Shown: piece after piece, positions 35,714-45,151 of the stretch
Numbering within the stretch: position 1 is the stretch's first letter
How the letters are laid out: each line of letters begins with the position of its first letter
NCBI RefSeq assembly: GCF_009455685.1
Contig: NZ_QPES01000001.1
Span: 2,604,001-2,668,000, forward strand
Source of the DNA: Paraburkholderia hayleyella
Lineage (GTDB): Bacteria; Pseudomonadota; Gammaproteobacteria; Burkholderiales; Burkholderiaceae
Reading direction: 5' to 3'
Length of the DNA stretch: 64,000 nt
Made by a program: the position numbers and the translations under genes
Notes under the pieces: generated by a model
Told to the model about the DNA's origin: nothing
Database searches by the model: none
What the model saw: only the letters and a program-made list of their open reading frames with translations

Positions 35714-36346
35714 TCACTGCGCAAATACCCAGATAATCACGGCCGGTTCGGTTTGGGACGGGTTACGCGAGTGATAGCGCTGGCTACGCCGAAACGAATA
35801 ACTATCGCCCGCGTTCAGCACGAAATAATGATCGTCGATCCAGAGTTCGAGCTGGCCACTCAGCACCATGCCGCACTCCAGCCCGGTGCCCTGTACGGTT
35901 TTTTCTTCGGTGACCACGCCAGGATCGAATGTCGACTGCATGAATTCAAGCTTCTCACCGAGTTGCGGCGACAGCGCTTCAGTCAGGATGCCATCCTGGC
36001 TCATGCGCCGCCGGTTGCTCTGACGCACCACGAAACCGCGTTCATCCGCCGGGGCCACGCCGGGTTCGTTATTGCGCAAAAACCAGCCCACCGTGACATT
36101 GAGCGTCGCGCTAATCGCATAGACATCCTTGAGCGTCGGAGTCGACAGGCCGCGTTCGATCTGGCTCACATAACCCACCGAGCGATCGAGCGCATGAGCC
36201 AACTGGTTGATCGTCATGCGGCGCGATTTGCGCAAGCCACGGATGTCTTCGCCAATCCCTCGCACGCCATGGCTTGCGGCCTCCGGATCTAGTTTCTCCG
36301 GCTCCCCTCGCAGCTTTTTGTGTGAAATTATTTTTGAATTTTTCAT
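35714..36346 (-). CDS. XRE-cupin transcriptional regulator
   Basis: 210 residues from ATG 36346. A Cro/C1-type helix-turn-helix lies at ~30-85 (LRKSRRMTINQLAHAL, then VGYVSQIERG) and a cupin sensor domain at ~130-205 (GMVLSGQLELWIDDHYFVLNAGDSYSF). Such regulators control small catabolic operons and sense a small metabolite in the cupin pocket. It lies inside the transporter locus on the opposite strand, divergent from the permease genes, so it most likely controls them and itself. The in-frame upstream region in the gap is not needed for the fold. Confidence 0.88.
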   Translation of the reverse strand: MKNSKIISHKKLRGEPEKLDPEAASHGVRGIGEDIRGLRKSRRMTINQLAHALDRSVGYVSQIERGLSTPTLKDVYAISATLNVTVGWFLRNNEPGVAPADERGFVVRQSNRRRMSQDGILTEALSPQLGEKLEFMQSTFDPGVVTEEKTVQGTGLECGMVLSGQLELWIDDHYFVLNAGDSYSFRRSQRYHSRNPSQTEPAVIIWVFAQ

Positions 36347-36554
36347 GAACGTGATAGATTTAGAGATAAATTCACCGTTGTGAATAGTAGCACGGGCTTT
36401 CGCTGAAAAAATAACGGCGCGCCACACAATTTGCATGCGCCATTTGTCATACGCCATTCGTCATTTGCGCCATGCCGCTCGCGGCGCCAACCACCGGGCA
36501 GCTCAACGGTGGCAGCCATGCCAGACCTTGTTGTAAACATCAGGATCTCTTGCC

Positions 36555-37502
36555 ATGACAGCCTTTCTTACACAGCAACTGTTCAATGCGCTGACCATCG
36601 GTTCCCTGTATGCGCTGATCGCGCTGGGGTACACGATGGTCTACGGTGTCTTGCGGCTCATCAACTTTGTCCATGGCGAGTTCTTCATGCTCGGCGCCTA
36701 TATCTGCGTTGGCCTCATGCTGTGGCTGCCGCAAACCAGCATCACCTGGCCGGTGCTTGCCGGCATCGGCTTGCTGGCGGCATTCGCCGTGGTGGGGCTG
36801 GTCGGGGTCATGGTCGAGCGCCTCGCGTACAAACCGTTGCGTCATTCGTCACGGCTCGCTCCGCTGCTAAGCGCACTGGGTCTGTCACTGGCATTTCAGG
36901 CCGCCGTGCAAGTGGTCTGCGGCCCGCAACCGGTCGCCTTTCCACAACTGATCCCCGCGCATCAGTTCACGATAGGTGGCGCAACGCTCACCTCCACGCA
37001 AATCTGCATTACGTTCTTTGCCTTCGCGTTGCTCGGCGCGCTGTACCTGTTCGTCAACAAGACGCGGCTCGGCATCATCGTGCGTGCCGTGTCGGAAAAC
37101 TCGCGCACTTCGATGCTGCTCGGCATTCGCGTCGACCGTGCGATCAGCCTCGTGTTTCTGCTGGGTCCGGCGCTAGGCGGCGTGGCCGGGGTGCTGTACG
37201 GCAACTACTACGGCCTCGTGACACCGACGATGGGCGCGACCGTCGGCCTGAAAGCGTTTACCGCCGCCATTCTGGGCGGCATCGGCAGCATTCCAGGGGC
37301 GATGCTCGGCGGGCTGGTGCTGGGCTTTCTCGAAGTCTTCGGTACCAGCTTGCTGCCCATCGTCAGCCACGGCGTGCTGGGCACCGAATACCGCGACATC
37401 TTCGCCTTCATGACGCTGATCGTCGTGCTGCTGGTTCGCCCCACCGGTTTGCTGGGCGAGAAAATCTCCGAAGAAACCATGGTCTACAAGAGGGACTACT
37501 GA
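36555..37502 (+). CDS. livH: branched-chain amino acid type ABC permease LivH
   Basis: 315 residues, about eight membrane segments. The N-terminal GSLYALIALGYTMVYGVLRLINFVHGEFFMLGAY is the LivH signature, and the central region carries the EAA-like loop AVSENSRTSMLLGIRVDRAI. It forms half of the inner-membrane channel. Its stop overlaps the next start by one base (TGATG). Confidence 0.92.
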   Translation: MTAFLTQQLFNALTIGSLYALIALGYTMVYGVLRLINFVHGEFFMLGAYICVGLMLWLPQTSITWPVLAGIGLLAAFAVVGLVGVMVERLAYKPLRHSSRLAPLLSALGLSLAFQAAVQVVCGPQPVAFPQLIPAHQFTIGGATLTSTQICITFFAFALLGALYLFVNKTRLGIIVRAVSENSRTSMLLGIRVDRAISLVFLLGPALGGVAGVLYGNYYGLVTPTMGATVGLKAFTAAILGGIGSIPGAMLGGLVLGFLEVFGTSLLPIVSHGVLGTEYRDIFAFMTLIVVLLVRPTGLLGEKISEETMVYKRDY

Positions 37503-38506
37503 TGAAGGCCACCACCTTGTCAGCCAGCCATAGCGGCCCGGCCACTCCGCGCGAGCGCATCCTTTCCAGCTTGCTGCTGCTGGCCGCGCTGGCCGCCTGC
37601 GTCTCGGTGGCGTTCGCCAGCGGGCACTATGCGCGTGTCGCCAACAGCGTACTGATCTACATCATGCTCGGCGTCGGCCTGAACATCATGATCGGCTACG
37701 TCGGCTTGCTCGATCTCGGCTTTGTCGGGTTTTACGCGGTGGGCGCTTATACCTGTGCGCTGCTCGCCAGCCCGCAACTTGGGCTGCACGTGCCGTTTCT
37801 GCTGATCCTGCCTGTCGCCATCGTGCTCGGCGCACTGGCAGGCGTGCTGTTAGGCATTCCCGTATTGCGGTTGCGTGGCGACTACCTGGCGATCGTCACG
37901 CTCGGTTTCGGCGAGATCATCCGCATCATTCTCAACAACCTCGACAGCCTGACGAATGGCCCGCAAGGCATCTCGCAGATCGACCGCGCCAGCCTGTTCG
38001 GCTGGGCTCCGGTCACACCGCAGAGTTTCTTCTGGCTGCTGCTGGGCATCACGCTGGCAGTGATCTATCTCGTGTACCGCCTTGAACATTCGATCCTCGG
38101 CAAGGCCTGGGCGGCGATCCGCGAAGACCAGGACGCGGCGCGCAGCATCGGCATCAATACGACTTCGGTCAAGCTCTGGGCCTTTGCCATCAGCGCGGCG
38201 ATCGGCAGCCTGACCGGCGTGCTGTTCGCCACCTCGCAACGCTATGTCAGCCCCGACAGCTTCTCGCTGACCGAATCGGTACTGATCGTGCTGATGATCG
38301 TGATTGGCGGCGTGGGCAATATCCTGGGCGTGATTGTCGGCACGCTGATCCTGGTCCTTCTGCCCGAGGTGCTGCGCGATTTCGCCGAGTACCGCATGCT
38401 GCTGCTCGGCCTCTTCATGGTCGTGCTGGTGATCCTGCGGCCACAAGGGCTCGTGCCACGGCGCTATGGCATTGAGCGTCTCATCAAATCGGTGCTGACA
38501 CGATGA
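37502..38506 (+). CDS. livM: branched-chain amino acid type ABC permease LivM
   Basis: 334 residues with about nine membrane segments, start at ATG 37502 overlapping the livH stop. GLNIMIGYVGLLDLGFVGFYAVGAY and the EAA-like AIREDQDAARSIGINTT are typical of LivM. It pairs with LivH. The stop overlaps the livG start as ATGA. Confidence 0.92.
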   Translation: MKATTLSASHSGPATPRERILSSLLLLAALAACVSVAFASGHYARVANSVLIYIMLGVGLNIMIGYVGLLDLGFVGFYAVGAYTCALLASPQLGLHVPFLLILPVAIVLGALAGVLLGIPVLRLRGDYLAIVTLGFGEIIRIILNNLDSLTNGPQGISQIDRASLFGWAPVTPQSFFWLLLGITLAVIYLVYRLEHSILGKAWAAIREDQDAARSIGINTTSVKLWAFAISAAIGSLTGVLFATSQRYVSPDSFSLTESVLIVLMIVIGGVGNILGVIVGTLILVLLPEVLRDFAEYRMLLLGLFMVVLVILRPQGLVPRRYGIERLIKSVLTR

Positions 38507-39336
38507 CACTCGAATTCAGAAACCTCACCAAACGCTATGGCGCGGTCACCGCGATCAATGATGTCTCGATGCGCTTCGAGGCGGGCAAGATCCACGCGAT
38601 CATCGGCCCCAACGGCGCCGGGAAATCGACCCTGGTCAACCTTGCCACCGGTTCGTATGAGCTTACCTCGGGCGAGATTTATCTGGATGGCCAGGCCATT
38701 CATCGCCTGCAGAAGTATCAGATCAGCCTGGCCGGCATCGCGCGAACGTTTCAAAACATCCGGCTGTTCGATCGCATGCAGGTAATCGAAAACATCGAGG
38801 TCTGTCTTTTTCCCGCCGAAGCACGCCAGGTATGGCGCGATCTCGTATGGCCCGCCAGCGCGCGGCAACGGCGCGAAACACGTCTCGCCTACTGCATGAC
38901 GCTGCTCGAGCAGTTTGGTCTTGAGCGCCAGGCCTTCGACGAAGCCGCCTCGCTCTCCTATGGCCGCCAGCGCATGCTCGAGATCGTGCGGGCGCTGGCA
39001 CGGCGGCCGCGGGTGCTGCTGCTCGACGAGCCCGCCGCCGGGCTGAACGAAGCCGAAAGCGCCGAGCTGCGCGAGCGGCTCAAGGCCTTACGCCGCCCGG
39101 ACCTCGCCATCATCGTCATCGAGCACGACATGGACCTCGTGATGTCGATCTCCGATCACGTGTACGTCCTGCAAAACGGTGCCCTGCTGTTCGACGGCAC
39201 GCCCGACGAAGTCCAGGCCAGCCAGGACGTGCAGCAAGCCTACCTTGGAACTGAAAATGAACTCGAAAGCATCCGCCAACTGGCTCAGCGTCGAAAATCT
39301 GTCCGCCGGCTACGGCACCAAGCAGGTACTGCATGA
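38503..39336 (+). CDS. livG: ABC transporter ATP-binding protein LivG
   Basis: 277 residues. Walker A GPNGAGKST, Q-loop in RTFQNIRLF, Walker B VLLLDEPAAGLN and switch His in VIEHDMD are intact; the signature is the variant LSYGRQRML. It powers import with LivF. The protein runs on past the usual AYLG end for about 23 extra residues (Arg/Gln-rich), overlapping the livF start region by 80 bases. Confidence 0.9.
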   Translation: MTLEFRNLTKRYGAVTAINDVSMRFEAGKIHAIIGPNGAGKSTLVNLATGSYELTSGEIYLDGQAIHRLQKYQISLAGIARTFQNIRLFDRMQVIENIEVCLFPAEARQVWRDLVWPASARQRRETRLAYCMTLLEQFGLERQAFDEAASLSYGRQRMLEIVRALARRPRVLLLDEPAAGLNEAESAELRERLKALRRPDLAIIVIEHDMDLVMSISDHVYVLQNGALLFDGTPDEVQASQDVQQAYLGTENELESIRQLAQRRKSVRRLRHQAGTA

Positions 39337-39994
39337 CGTCAGCCTGAAGGTGCAAAAAGGCGAGATTGTCGTGCTGGTCGGCCCCAACGGCGCGGGTAAA
39401 TCGACCCTGCTGAATGCGATTTCGGGCATGGTCAAGGTCAAGAGCGGGCGTATCGCCCTGGGCGAACGCGATCTCACCCGGGCCCGCCCTGACCAGGTGA
39501 TTCGCGGCGGCCTCGCGCACTGCCCTGAGGGGCGGCAGATTTTCCAGCGGCTAACCGTGGAGGAGAACCTGGTCGCCGCACACCTGGGACGCGGCACGAA
39601 AACCGCTGCGGCGCTCCGTGAGCAGGTGTACGCGCTGTTTCCGATTCTTGAGGAGCGCCGCCACGCTTCGGCAAACCGCCTCTCCGGCGGACAGCAGCAA
39701 ATGCTGGCGATTGGCCGCTCGCTCATGGCTGAACCGGATTTGCTGATGCTCGATGAACCTTCACTGGGGCTTGCGCCCAAGATCATCACGCAGATCTTCC
39801 AGATCATTCTGGATCTGGCCGAATCCGGTATCTCGATCCTGCTGGTTGAGCAAAATGTGCGGCTGGCGCTGGAGGTGGCCGATTACGCTTATGTGCTGGA
39901 AGGTGGGCGGATGCGGCTGGATGGGCCTGCCGATGAGATCGCCCGTGATCCGCAACTGGCACATTTGTATCTTGGGGCGGCGGTCACGGCTTGA
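39257..39994 (+). CDS. livF: ABC transporter ATP-binding protein LivF
   Basis: 245 residues from ATG 39257. Walker A GPNGAGKST, Q-loop in GLAHCPEGRQIF, signature LSGGQQQML, Walker B LLMLDEPSLGLAP and the H-loop region where the His is replaced by Gln (LLVEQNV), which is normal for LivF. It lies in a different frame from livG and starts within it. The 3' end overlaps the first gene of the AT-rich island by 11 bases, tail to tail. Confidence 0.92.
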   Translation: MNSKASANWLSVENLSAGYGTKQVLHDVSLKVQKGEIVVLVGPNGAGKSTLLNAISGMVKVKSGRIALGERDLTRARPDQVIRGGLAHCPEGRQIFQRLTVEENLVAAHLGRGTKTAAALREQVYALFPILEERRHASANRLSGGQQQMLAIGRSLMAEPDLLMLDEPSLGLAPKIITQIFQIILDLAESGISILLVEQNVRLALEVADYAYVLEGGRMRLDGPADEIARDPQLAHLYLGAAVTA

Positions 39995-41087
39995 ACGACA
40001 GGGGCAGAACAACTGGTTCACCAAATAAAATATTTGGCGTCTGCCAATGTATCCGGGCCGCACGGACTACGTATTCGTCATAATTCGTTTTACTAAAATC
40101 ATGGGTAGTCATGACATAGCCCAAGAGGTCAGATAATTCAATGGCTTTCAGCGTGATTTGTCCGGTCACCCAGCCTGGGATTTTCTCCATCTGATTGTTC
40201 CTGTAAGCAGCCTCGATTTTATCGAACAACGAGCGAATGTCATTTTTCAAATCTCCAGTTGGCCAATGAGGCCGCTTTTTCCCGGGTTCGACCATACTCC
40301 TAACACGCTTGACGATTTCCTCGGCCCTTTTGACTTTCTTATCTTTTTGTTTTTTTTCTACTCCATCAACCATTGAAGCCGATTCGCGCTTCAATTTTTC
40401 CAGATTTTCATTCGCCAATTCACAAGCATATTGATTATCATCCCCATCCGGCAGGGATGCCAAGCAATAAATATCGATATAGTTACAGAGTTCAGACATC
40501 GATTCATAAATTTTGCATGCAAGCTTATTCAAATCCGACTGCGCCACCTCTTTTATGTTCCTGAGAACCTCCACTTTATATTTTTCTTTTTCCTTACAAT
40601 TCCCAAAAACATATCTAAGCAATAGCGCAGCCTCAGGGAAATAACAACGCTTTAAAATTACCCCCAATAATCTATCCCTCTCATTTTCAGTGATAAATTT
40701 ATTTTTCATCAAAGCCTTAGGATCTTCTCGCAAAATTGTTTGAAAAATAGTACAAATCGCTTCTGCATTCGATCTAAAATTCTGAGCACTTACCTCTTCA
40801 CCAAACTGGGCATCCGTCGATAGCAGATTATCAATCAAGATGTACAATGATCCCGCCTGACATTTCAATGCATCAGCCGAAGGCACCTGACTCGTACGCA
40901 AATTATCGATTTTCCTTTTAAATCCCTTTTCTTCATAGACATTTCTTTTTTCGCTCCCGCCATCCGCACTGATTGTTACACTCCTTTCTTCCCCAAGGAC
41001 GTGAAACGTAGAAAGATCTTCACCTGAATTTTTAGGCTTGACCTTAATATAACTTGCCGACCTCACTTTACTAGTGAAAACGTACAT
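39984..41087 (-). CDS. AT-rich island protein of unknown function, 367 residues
   Basis: No family is recognised. The protein has no signal peptide or membrane segment. The first 60 residues are polar; the remainder is predicted mostly helical, with a Lys-rich charged stretch at ~235-265. A segment near residues 115-155 (LREDPKALM, later ALLLRYVFGN) has a pattern also seen in the other three island proteins. The AT-rich codon use is far from that of the flanking genes, which points to transfer. Start ATG 41087 has no good ribosome site, and GTG seven codons on is possible. Secreted effector is a guess from composition and context only. Confidence 0.6.
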   Translation of the reverse strand: MYVFTSKVRSASYIKVKPKNSGEDLSTFHVLGEERSVTISADGGSEKRNVYEEKGFKRKIDNLRTSQVPSADALKCQAGSLYILIDNLLSTDAQFGEEVSAQNFRSNAEAICTIFQTILREDPKALMKNKFITENERDRLLGVILKRCYFPEAALLLRYVFGNCKEKEKYKVEVLRNIKEVAQSDLNKLACKIYESMSELCNYIDIYCLASLPDGDDNQYACELANENLEKLKRESASMVDGVEKKQKDKKVKRAEEIVKRVRSMVEPGKKRPHWPTGDLKNDIRSLFDKIEAAYRNNQMEKIPGWVTGQITLKAIELSDLLGYVMTTHDFSKTNYDEYVVRAARIHWQTPNILFGEPVVLPLSFKP

Positions 41088-41630
41088 GACATAAGCCCCA
41101 TAAAAAATAAATCAAAATATTCGCACCCCAAGCCATACTCCAACCAGATACAGCCAACAATCCACTTTTTTACAAAAAATCTAGCTACATCATCATTAAC
41201 ACTAACACCAGCCTTCAAATTATTATTTGAAAAAATCCGATTAAATATAATCAACTTTGCCATTCAACACAGTAACCCCATAATCATGTAAAATGACAGC
41301 GTGTTGCATACAACAATGCTAGATCTCTACGCTATCGCGCGCAAAATTCATATCCCGCTATCTTGGTAACAAAGACGGGGAATGAGTTCCAGAATTTTCA
41401 ACGATATCGCTGCGCTCGTTTTCCCCGCCCCATTTCCATACTGGTTGTACATGTGCCTCACACGACAATTGAAATGTGAGAGAGCCAGTCTGTACTGACT
41501 GCGAAGCAAATACCCATTAGGCAGACTCATCGGCCCGCAGCCAGGGGAGAAAGCGCGGATGGCGAAAAACAACGATCGTTCCAGGCGCATCGTAGCGATA
41601 TTTGGCGTCATGACACAGAGCTAGCTGCAA
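41088..41630. other. gap in the AT-rich island with a degraded segment of higher GC
   Basis: The part at 41088-41330 is AT-rich and holds only a doubtful leftward 66-codon frame (41063-41263) overlapping the next gene. The part at ~41340-41630 is clearly richer in GC and carries leftward frames interrupted by stops; directly after the stop of the broken gene upstream the same frame stays open for 38 codons (encoding CHDAKYRYDAPGTIV). It looks like a remnant of another gene or element. Confidence 0.45.
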
Positions 41631-42655
41631 TCAGGCCTCAGCCGAGCTACGCAAATCAGACAGGCGCTGAACAAAAATGGACGGAGCCGAAATCGTGAAA
41701 TATTCCCCATTATCAAAAATCTCAGCCAGCTCCATATATTTAATCGCCACATATAAAAGATGATTCATTATTTCAGGAGCAATTGCCGCGCGGTTTCTGA
41801 TGCCTCGCACTACCGCATCCAAATTTTTATGGATCGCTTTTTTTCTATCGCCTGTTTGAATACGGGGAAACGTTGCCTGCTTTCGATCAATTTTCTCCAG
41901 CAACATAATTTTATCTTCAATGCCCCTGATTTCACTGGATAAACAGGCAATATTACCCGGTCCGGCTTGCTTCTCCGCTTCCAATTTTTCTTTTTTATTT
42001 CCAAGATCAATTTTCAGCCTTTTGATTTCCCGCTGCGGATCATCTATAGAATCTTTTATATTTTTAATAATATTATTAATCTCATCCAAACCATTATAAA
42101 TACGCTGCAGCAAGTCCCTCATTATCTCGTCCTGCTCCAGCCCCAATACCCTTTTAAACTCATTCAGGCATACCTTGCCATTCAGTTTTAGATGAAAAAC
42201 ACAGGCGAACAACGAAGCACAATAATCTCGCCCGACTGTCTTGCAACCAGATTTTACTATATGGTCCGCAATTATATTTAAAAAGCCATCTCTCCCCCTT
42301 GAATATTTTTAAACAAGTCATCATTTTCCAGCGCTCTAAATCCTTCCCCCAACGAATCCAAAATTTCACGCGCGGATAAATTAAAAAAAAGATTGTCTCC
42401 TTTCTCTTCGTGTTTTTTAACAAAGTGTTCGATCCGCTTTTGCAAACTAATAAGATAAATATCACGCCCATCAATCGAAGATTCAAAATTAATTCCTCCA
42501 TGGCTCTGGCTTTTTGGCGAGCCATTTACATCCATGCTCTCTACTTTCCTCACCAGCCCTGACACCGTCAGCAAGCCCGACTCAATACATTTTTTACGAG
42601 GCACAGCACGGCTAAAAATATTCCTGATACCTCCAACATTATTAAAATTTTCCAT
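41631..42655 (-). pseudogene. island gene of unknown function broken by a one-base frameshift
   Basis: Two leftward frames belong together: an upstream one (42655-42278, 125 residues starting MENFNNVGG) and a downstream one (ending 41631). Restoring one G in the run of five G (plus-strand C at 42294-42298) joins them into 341 residues: the sequence then reads on through RDGFLNIIADH and GRDYCASLFACVFHLK without a stop. The C-terminal part has a strong coiled coil (IKDSIDDPQREIKRLKIDL onward). No family is recognised. The shift may be a real inactivation, a slippery homopolymer that varies, or a base error in the assembly. Confidence 0.7.
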
Positions 42656-42915
42656 ATCAACCTTAATTTAAAATACGATGTGTCAAAATAAAATTACAGC
42701 ATTAAATTTTAATTTTCAGAGCGTTGGCAGGCCAAAAATCAAAGAATAACAAATAGCCATATTTATCAAAAACCCAACAATCTGGAAAATTCAGTACCTA
42801 AGTAACAATCATCATCCAACAGGTTCCATAAAACAGGAAGCGTTTTGTCAATTATTTTGCGGATTATAAAATCACTGGAGAACCCCGCACGATTCAAGCC
42901 CAAGCCCATCGCAAT
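42656..42915. other. AT-rich spacer upstream of the broken island gene
   Basis: 260 bases with no gene. A leftward TTGACA (around 42675-42680 on the plus strand) could be a -35 element for the broken gene, but a good -10 at the right distance is not clear. Confidence 0.35.
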
Positions 42916-44904
42916 TCAATTTGCACCCAGCTGACGAATAATCGCATTTATTTCATCCAGCTTTATATGACTTACATCACTATCGCCTGCAATTTTTTCC
43001 TTGACCAACTGCATTAACGTCACAATATAATCAACCTGTTTTCCAGAAATATTCGATCGCTTCAATGCCACTTTCGCTTCCGATAAAATATTTATTTCAT
43101 CACGAATACATTTTCTTTTTTCTTCAAGAAGTTTTTCTAAATCAAATTTTCTTTGTTCTATTTCATCCTGCCCTGCTTTTAACATTATGGCAAAATCTTC
43201 TTCATATTTTTTCAGTTCAACCTTCACCTTCTGCAAGTAAGGGTCACTCTTTTTAATTACTTTCCCCTGAATGCCTGAATCGCCAACTGTCCTGTCAAAA
43301 TATGACCTAATCCACTCCACATCAGCCGTCCATCTTTCATTAAAATCTGGCTCTTCAATATTCATCATATATTTTTTCTCGAGCTCCAGCAGAATTTTTG
43401 TTATTTTTTCTTTTTGTTCTGGCCCAAGAACATATACTTCTTTATCAGATATATCATGCATCAACCCGGCTTCATCTTCTCTAATTTTTTTCAAGTTGCC
43501 CAATTTGCATTCCAATTTCAATTTATCTGACAGCCATACACTGTCACCGTTCTTATCCGACAGGGCTGTTAACTCATCAATTTGCCGCCCGAGTTCCTTT
43601 TTCATTTGTTTTAATATGGGAGAATTTATTTTAATTTCTCCCGACAATCCATTTTCAATATTTTCTTTTGCTTTCATGATCTGGCTTTGTTCCAGACTGC
43701 TTTGTCTCCGGTAGCGTTCATCTGCCGCTCTTCTTCTATATCTTGCCAATCCTAGAAATATTTCTCGCACGATTTCCACTTCAATAACCAACAAATTTTC
43801 GCTATCTGACAAATCGATTTTTCCCAATTCTTCGAGATAATGTTTTTTATCTTTATCGTAATTTTTAATAACTTTCATAAAACTCTTATGCCACTGTATT
43901 TCAGAATCAATCTGGCGTTTTAGATCTTCAATCGCATCTTGCCAGCCAGAATTCAATTTGCTATAAATTGTTCTACACGTATACGCCATCTTCTGAATCA
44001 AATTTTGACCTTCACTTTCAGATAGCCAACCAGCCTCAAAATTCGCAAGATTAAATATTTCATCATTGATCAAGGTAAATCTGACCAGAGGCAGGCATTT
44101 CGGATACTGCGGCAAGCCAAAACACATCTCCAGAAATGACTGTTTTAAAGTATTATTTTTTCTGAAAAATAATGCCAGCTTCTCCTGATCAAACCCCTCA
44201 AGAAATTCGACAACTTCAGCTTGTGAGATTGCCGTAACCTCATGTGCTCCAGCAATCAATGTATTCAAAGCGTATTCGAGCGGCGCAACGCCATCCAGAT
44301 TGTTGCAAAGCCAAATTTGCATGGATTGTGCAGAATATTTTCCGCTGCTCATTTTGTCTTTTTCTGCCAAAGCCAAAACGGCCTTGAGGCCTTCTCTTTT
44401 TTTACAGGCAATTCGTAGCAAATCAATACCGCATGACATATCCCTACTTAACTCAGACAGCCAGTTATTACTCATTATTTGCAAGAATGCTTCAAAATCA
44501 GCCAAACGTTCTGTCAAAACGAAACCGATTAATGTTTTAAAACTCGCATCAGTTTTATGCAGATTATCTCTTTGCTCGACAATATTAAATTTATAATCTT
44601 TTATTTCGCCCCAAAAAAATCCCTCTACCTTTTTCCGTGTTACTCGGGATAAATAGTTTTTGGGCTGGCCAGTTTGATCTGGGTTAACTGATACTTTCAA
44701 AAGCTCCCCTTTCGCCCAGACTTGATTTTCCGTATCACTTCGCCGCTCAATGTCATCCGTGTTGCCAAGCGCCAACCACAATGAGCTGGAATCTTCCGTA
44801 GTGGTTGATCCACCTTGATGACCCAGATAACCTTCGCTGGAAGATGAGGCCAAATTCGACGTGCTCTGTAAATTTGGACTTTGAACAATTTTTATCCTGC
44901 TCAT
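42916..44904 (-). CDS. AT-rich island protein of unknown function, 662 residues
   Basis: No family is recognised. The first ~45 residues are Ser/Thr-rich and look disordered (NLASSSSEG, GGSTTTEDSSS), a composition common in type III secreted proteins. Residues ~100-300 are helical with hydrophobic periodicity (VVEFLEGFDQEKLALFF, PLVRFTLINDEIF) that parallels the 396-residue neighbour. From ~330 to the end the protein is highly charged and coiled-coil-like (Lys/Glu heptads). No membrane segment or signal peptide. AT-rich codon use sets it apart from core genes. Confidence 0.65.
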   Translation of the reverse strand: MSRIKIVQSPNLQSTSNLASSSSEGYLGHQGGSTTTEDSSSLWLALGNTDDIERRSDTENQVWAKGELLKVSVNPDQTGQPKNYLSRVTRKKVEGFFWGEIKDYKFNIVEQRDNLHKTDASFKTLIGFVLTERLADFEAFLQIMSNNWLSELSRDMSCGIDLLRIACKKREGLKAVLALAEKDKMSSGKYSAQSMQIWLCNNLDGVAPLEYALNTLIAGAHEVTAISQAEVVEFLEGFDQEKLALFFRKNNTLKQSFLEMCFGLPQYPKCLPLVRFTLINDEIFNLANFEAGWLSESEGQNLIQKMAYTCRTIYSKLNSGWQDAIEDLKRQIDSEIQWHKSFMKVIKNYDKDKKHYLEELGKIDLSDSENLLVIEVEIVREIFLGLARYRRRAADERYRRQSSLEQSQIMKAKENIENGLSGEIKINSPILKQMKKELGRQIDELTALSDKNGDSVWLSDKLKLECKLGNLKKIREDEAGLMHDISDKEVYVLGPEQKEKITKILLELEKKYMMNIEEPDFNERWTADVEWIRSYFDRTVGDSGIQGKVIKKSDPYLQKVKVELKKYEEDFAIMLKAGQDEIEQRKFDLEKLLEEKRKCIRDEINILSEAKVALKRSNISGKQVDYIVTLMQLVKEKIAGDSDVSHIKLDEINAIIRQLGAN

Positions 44905-45094
44905 GTCATCTAGCCTCGCTCATATAAATTAAATCCGTATCAGCTTTACACCCCGATTTTATTCACATGGCATAGGTAACATGATGACCATTCTGGTTCC
45001 ACAGGCTGGCATCAATTTTTAAAACAATGAAAAATAATTGGCAAAAGCAGCGATTTTCTATTTCATTTTCATATGAACGCTGCCTGATACAGAC
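44905..45094. other. AT-rich spacer between two island genes
   Basis: No gene is seen. The promoter of the 662-residue protein gene must lie here, after the terminator of the upstream gene. Confidence 0.4.
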
Positions 45095-45129
45095 AAAAAA
45101 ATCCCCCGGTAATTAAAAAATTCCGGGGG
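45095..45129 (-). terminator. rho-independent terminator after the 396-residue island gene
   Basis: Read leftward, stem CCCCCGG / CCGGGGG with a 13-base AT-only loop is followed by a run of seven U. It ends just 23 bases beyond the gene's stop, so the island genes are not one transcript. Confidence 0.9.
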
Positions 45130-45151
45130 AGAGCGCTGAAGAAATTAAATC

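Noticed and set aside
41063..41263. 66-codon leftward frame in the island gap
   Set aside because: No good ribosome site, overlaps the next gene out of frame, and no recognisable features; could not be supported as a gene.
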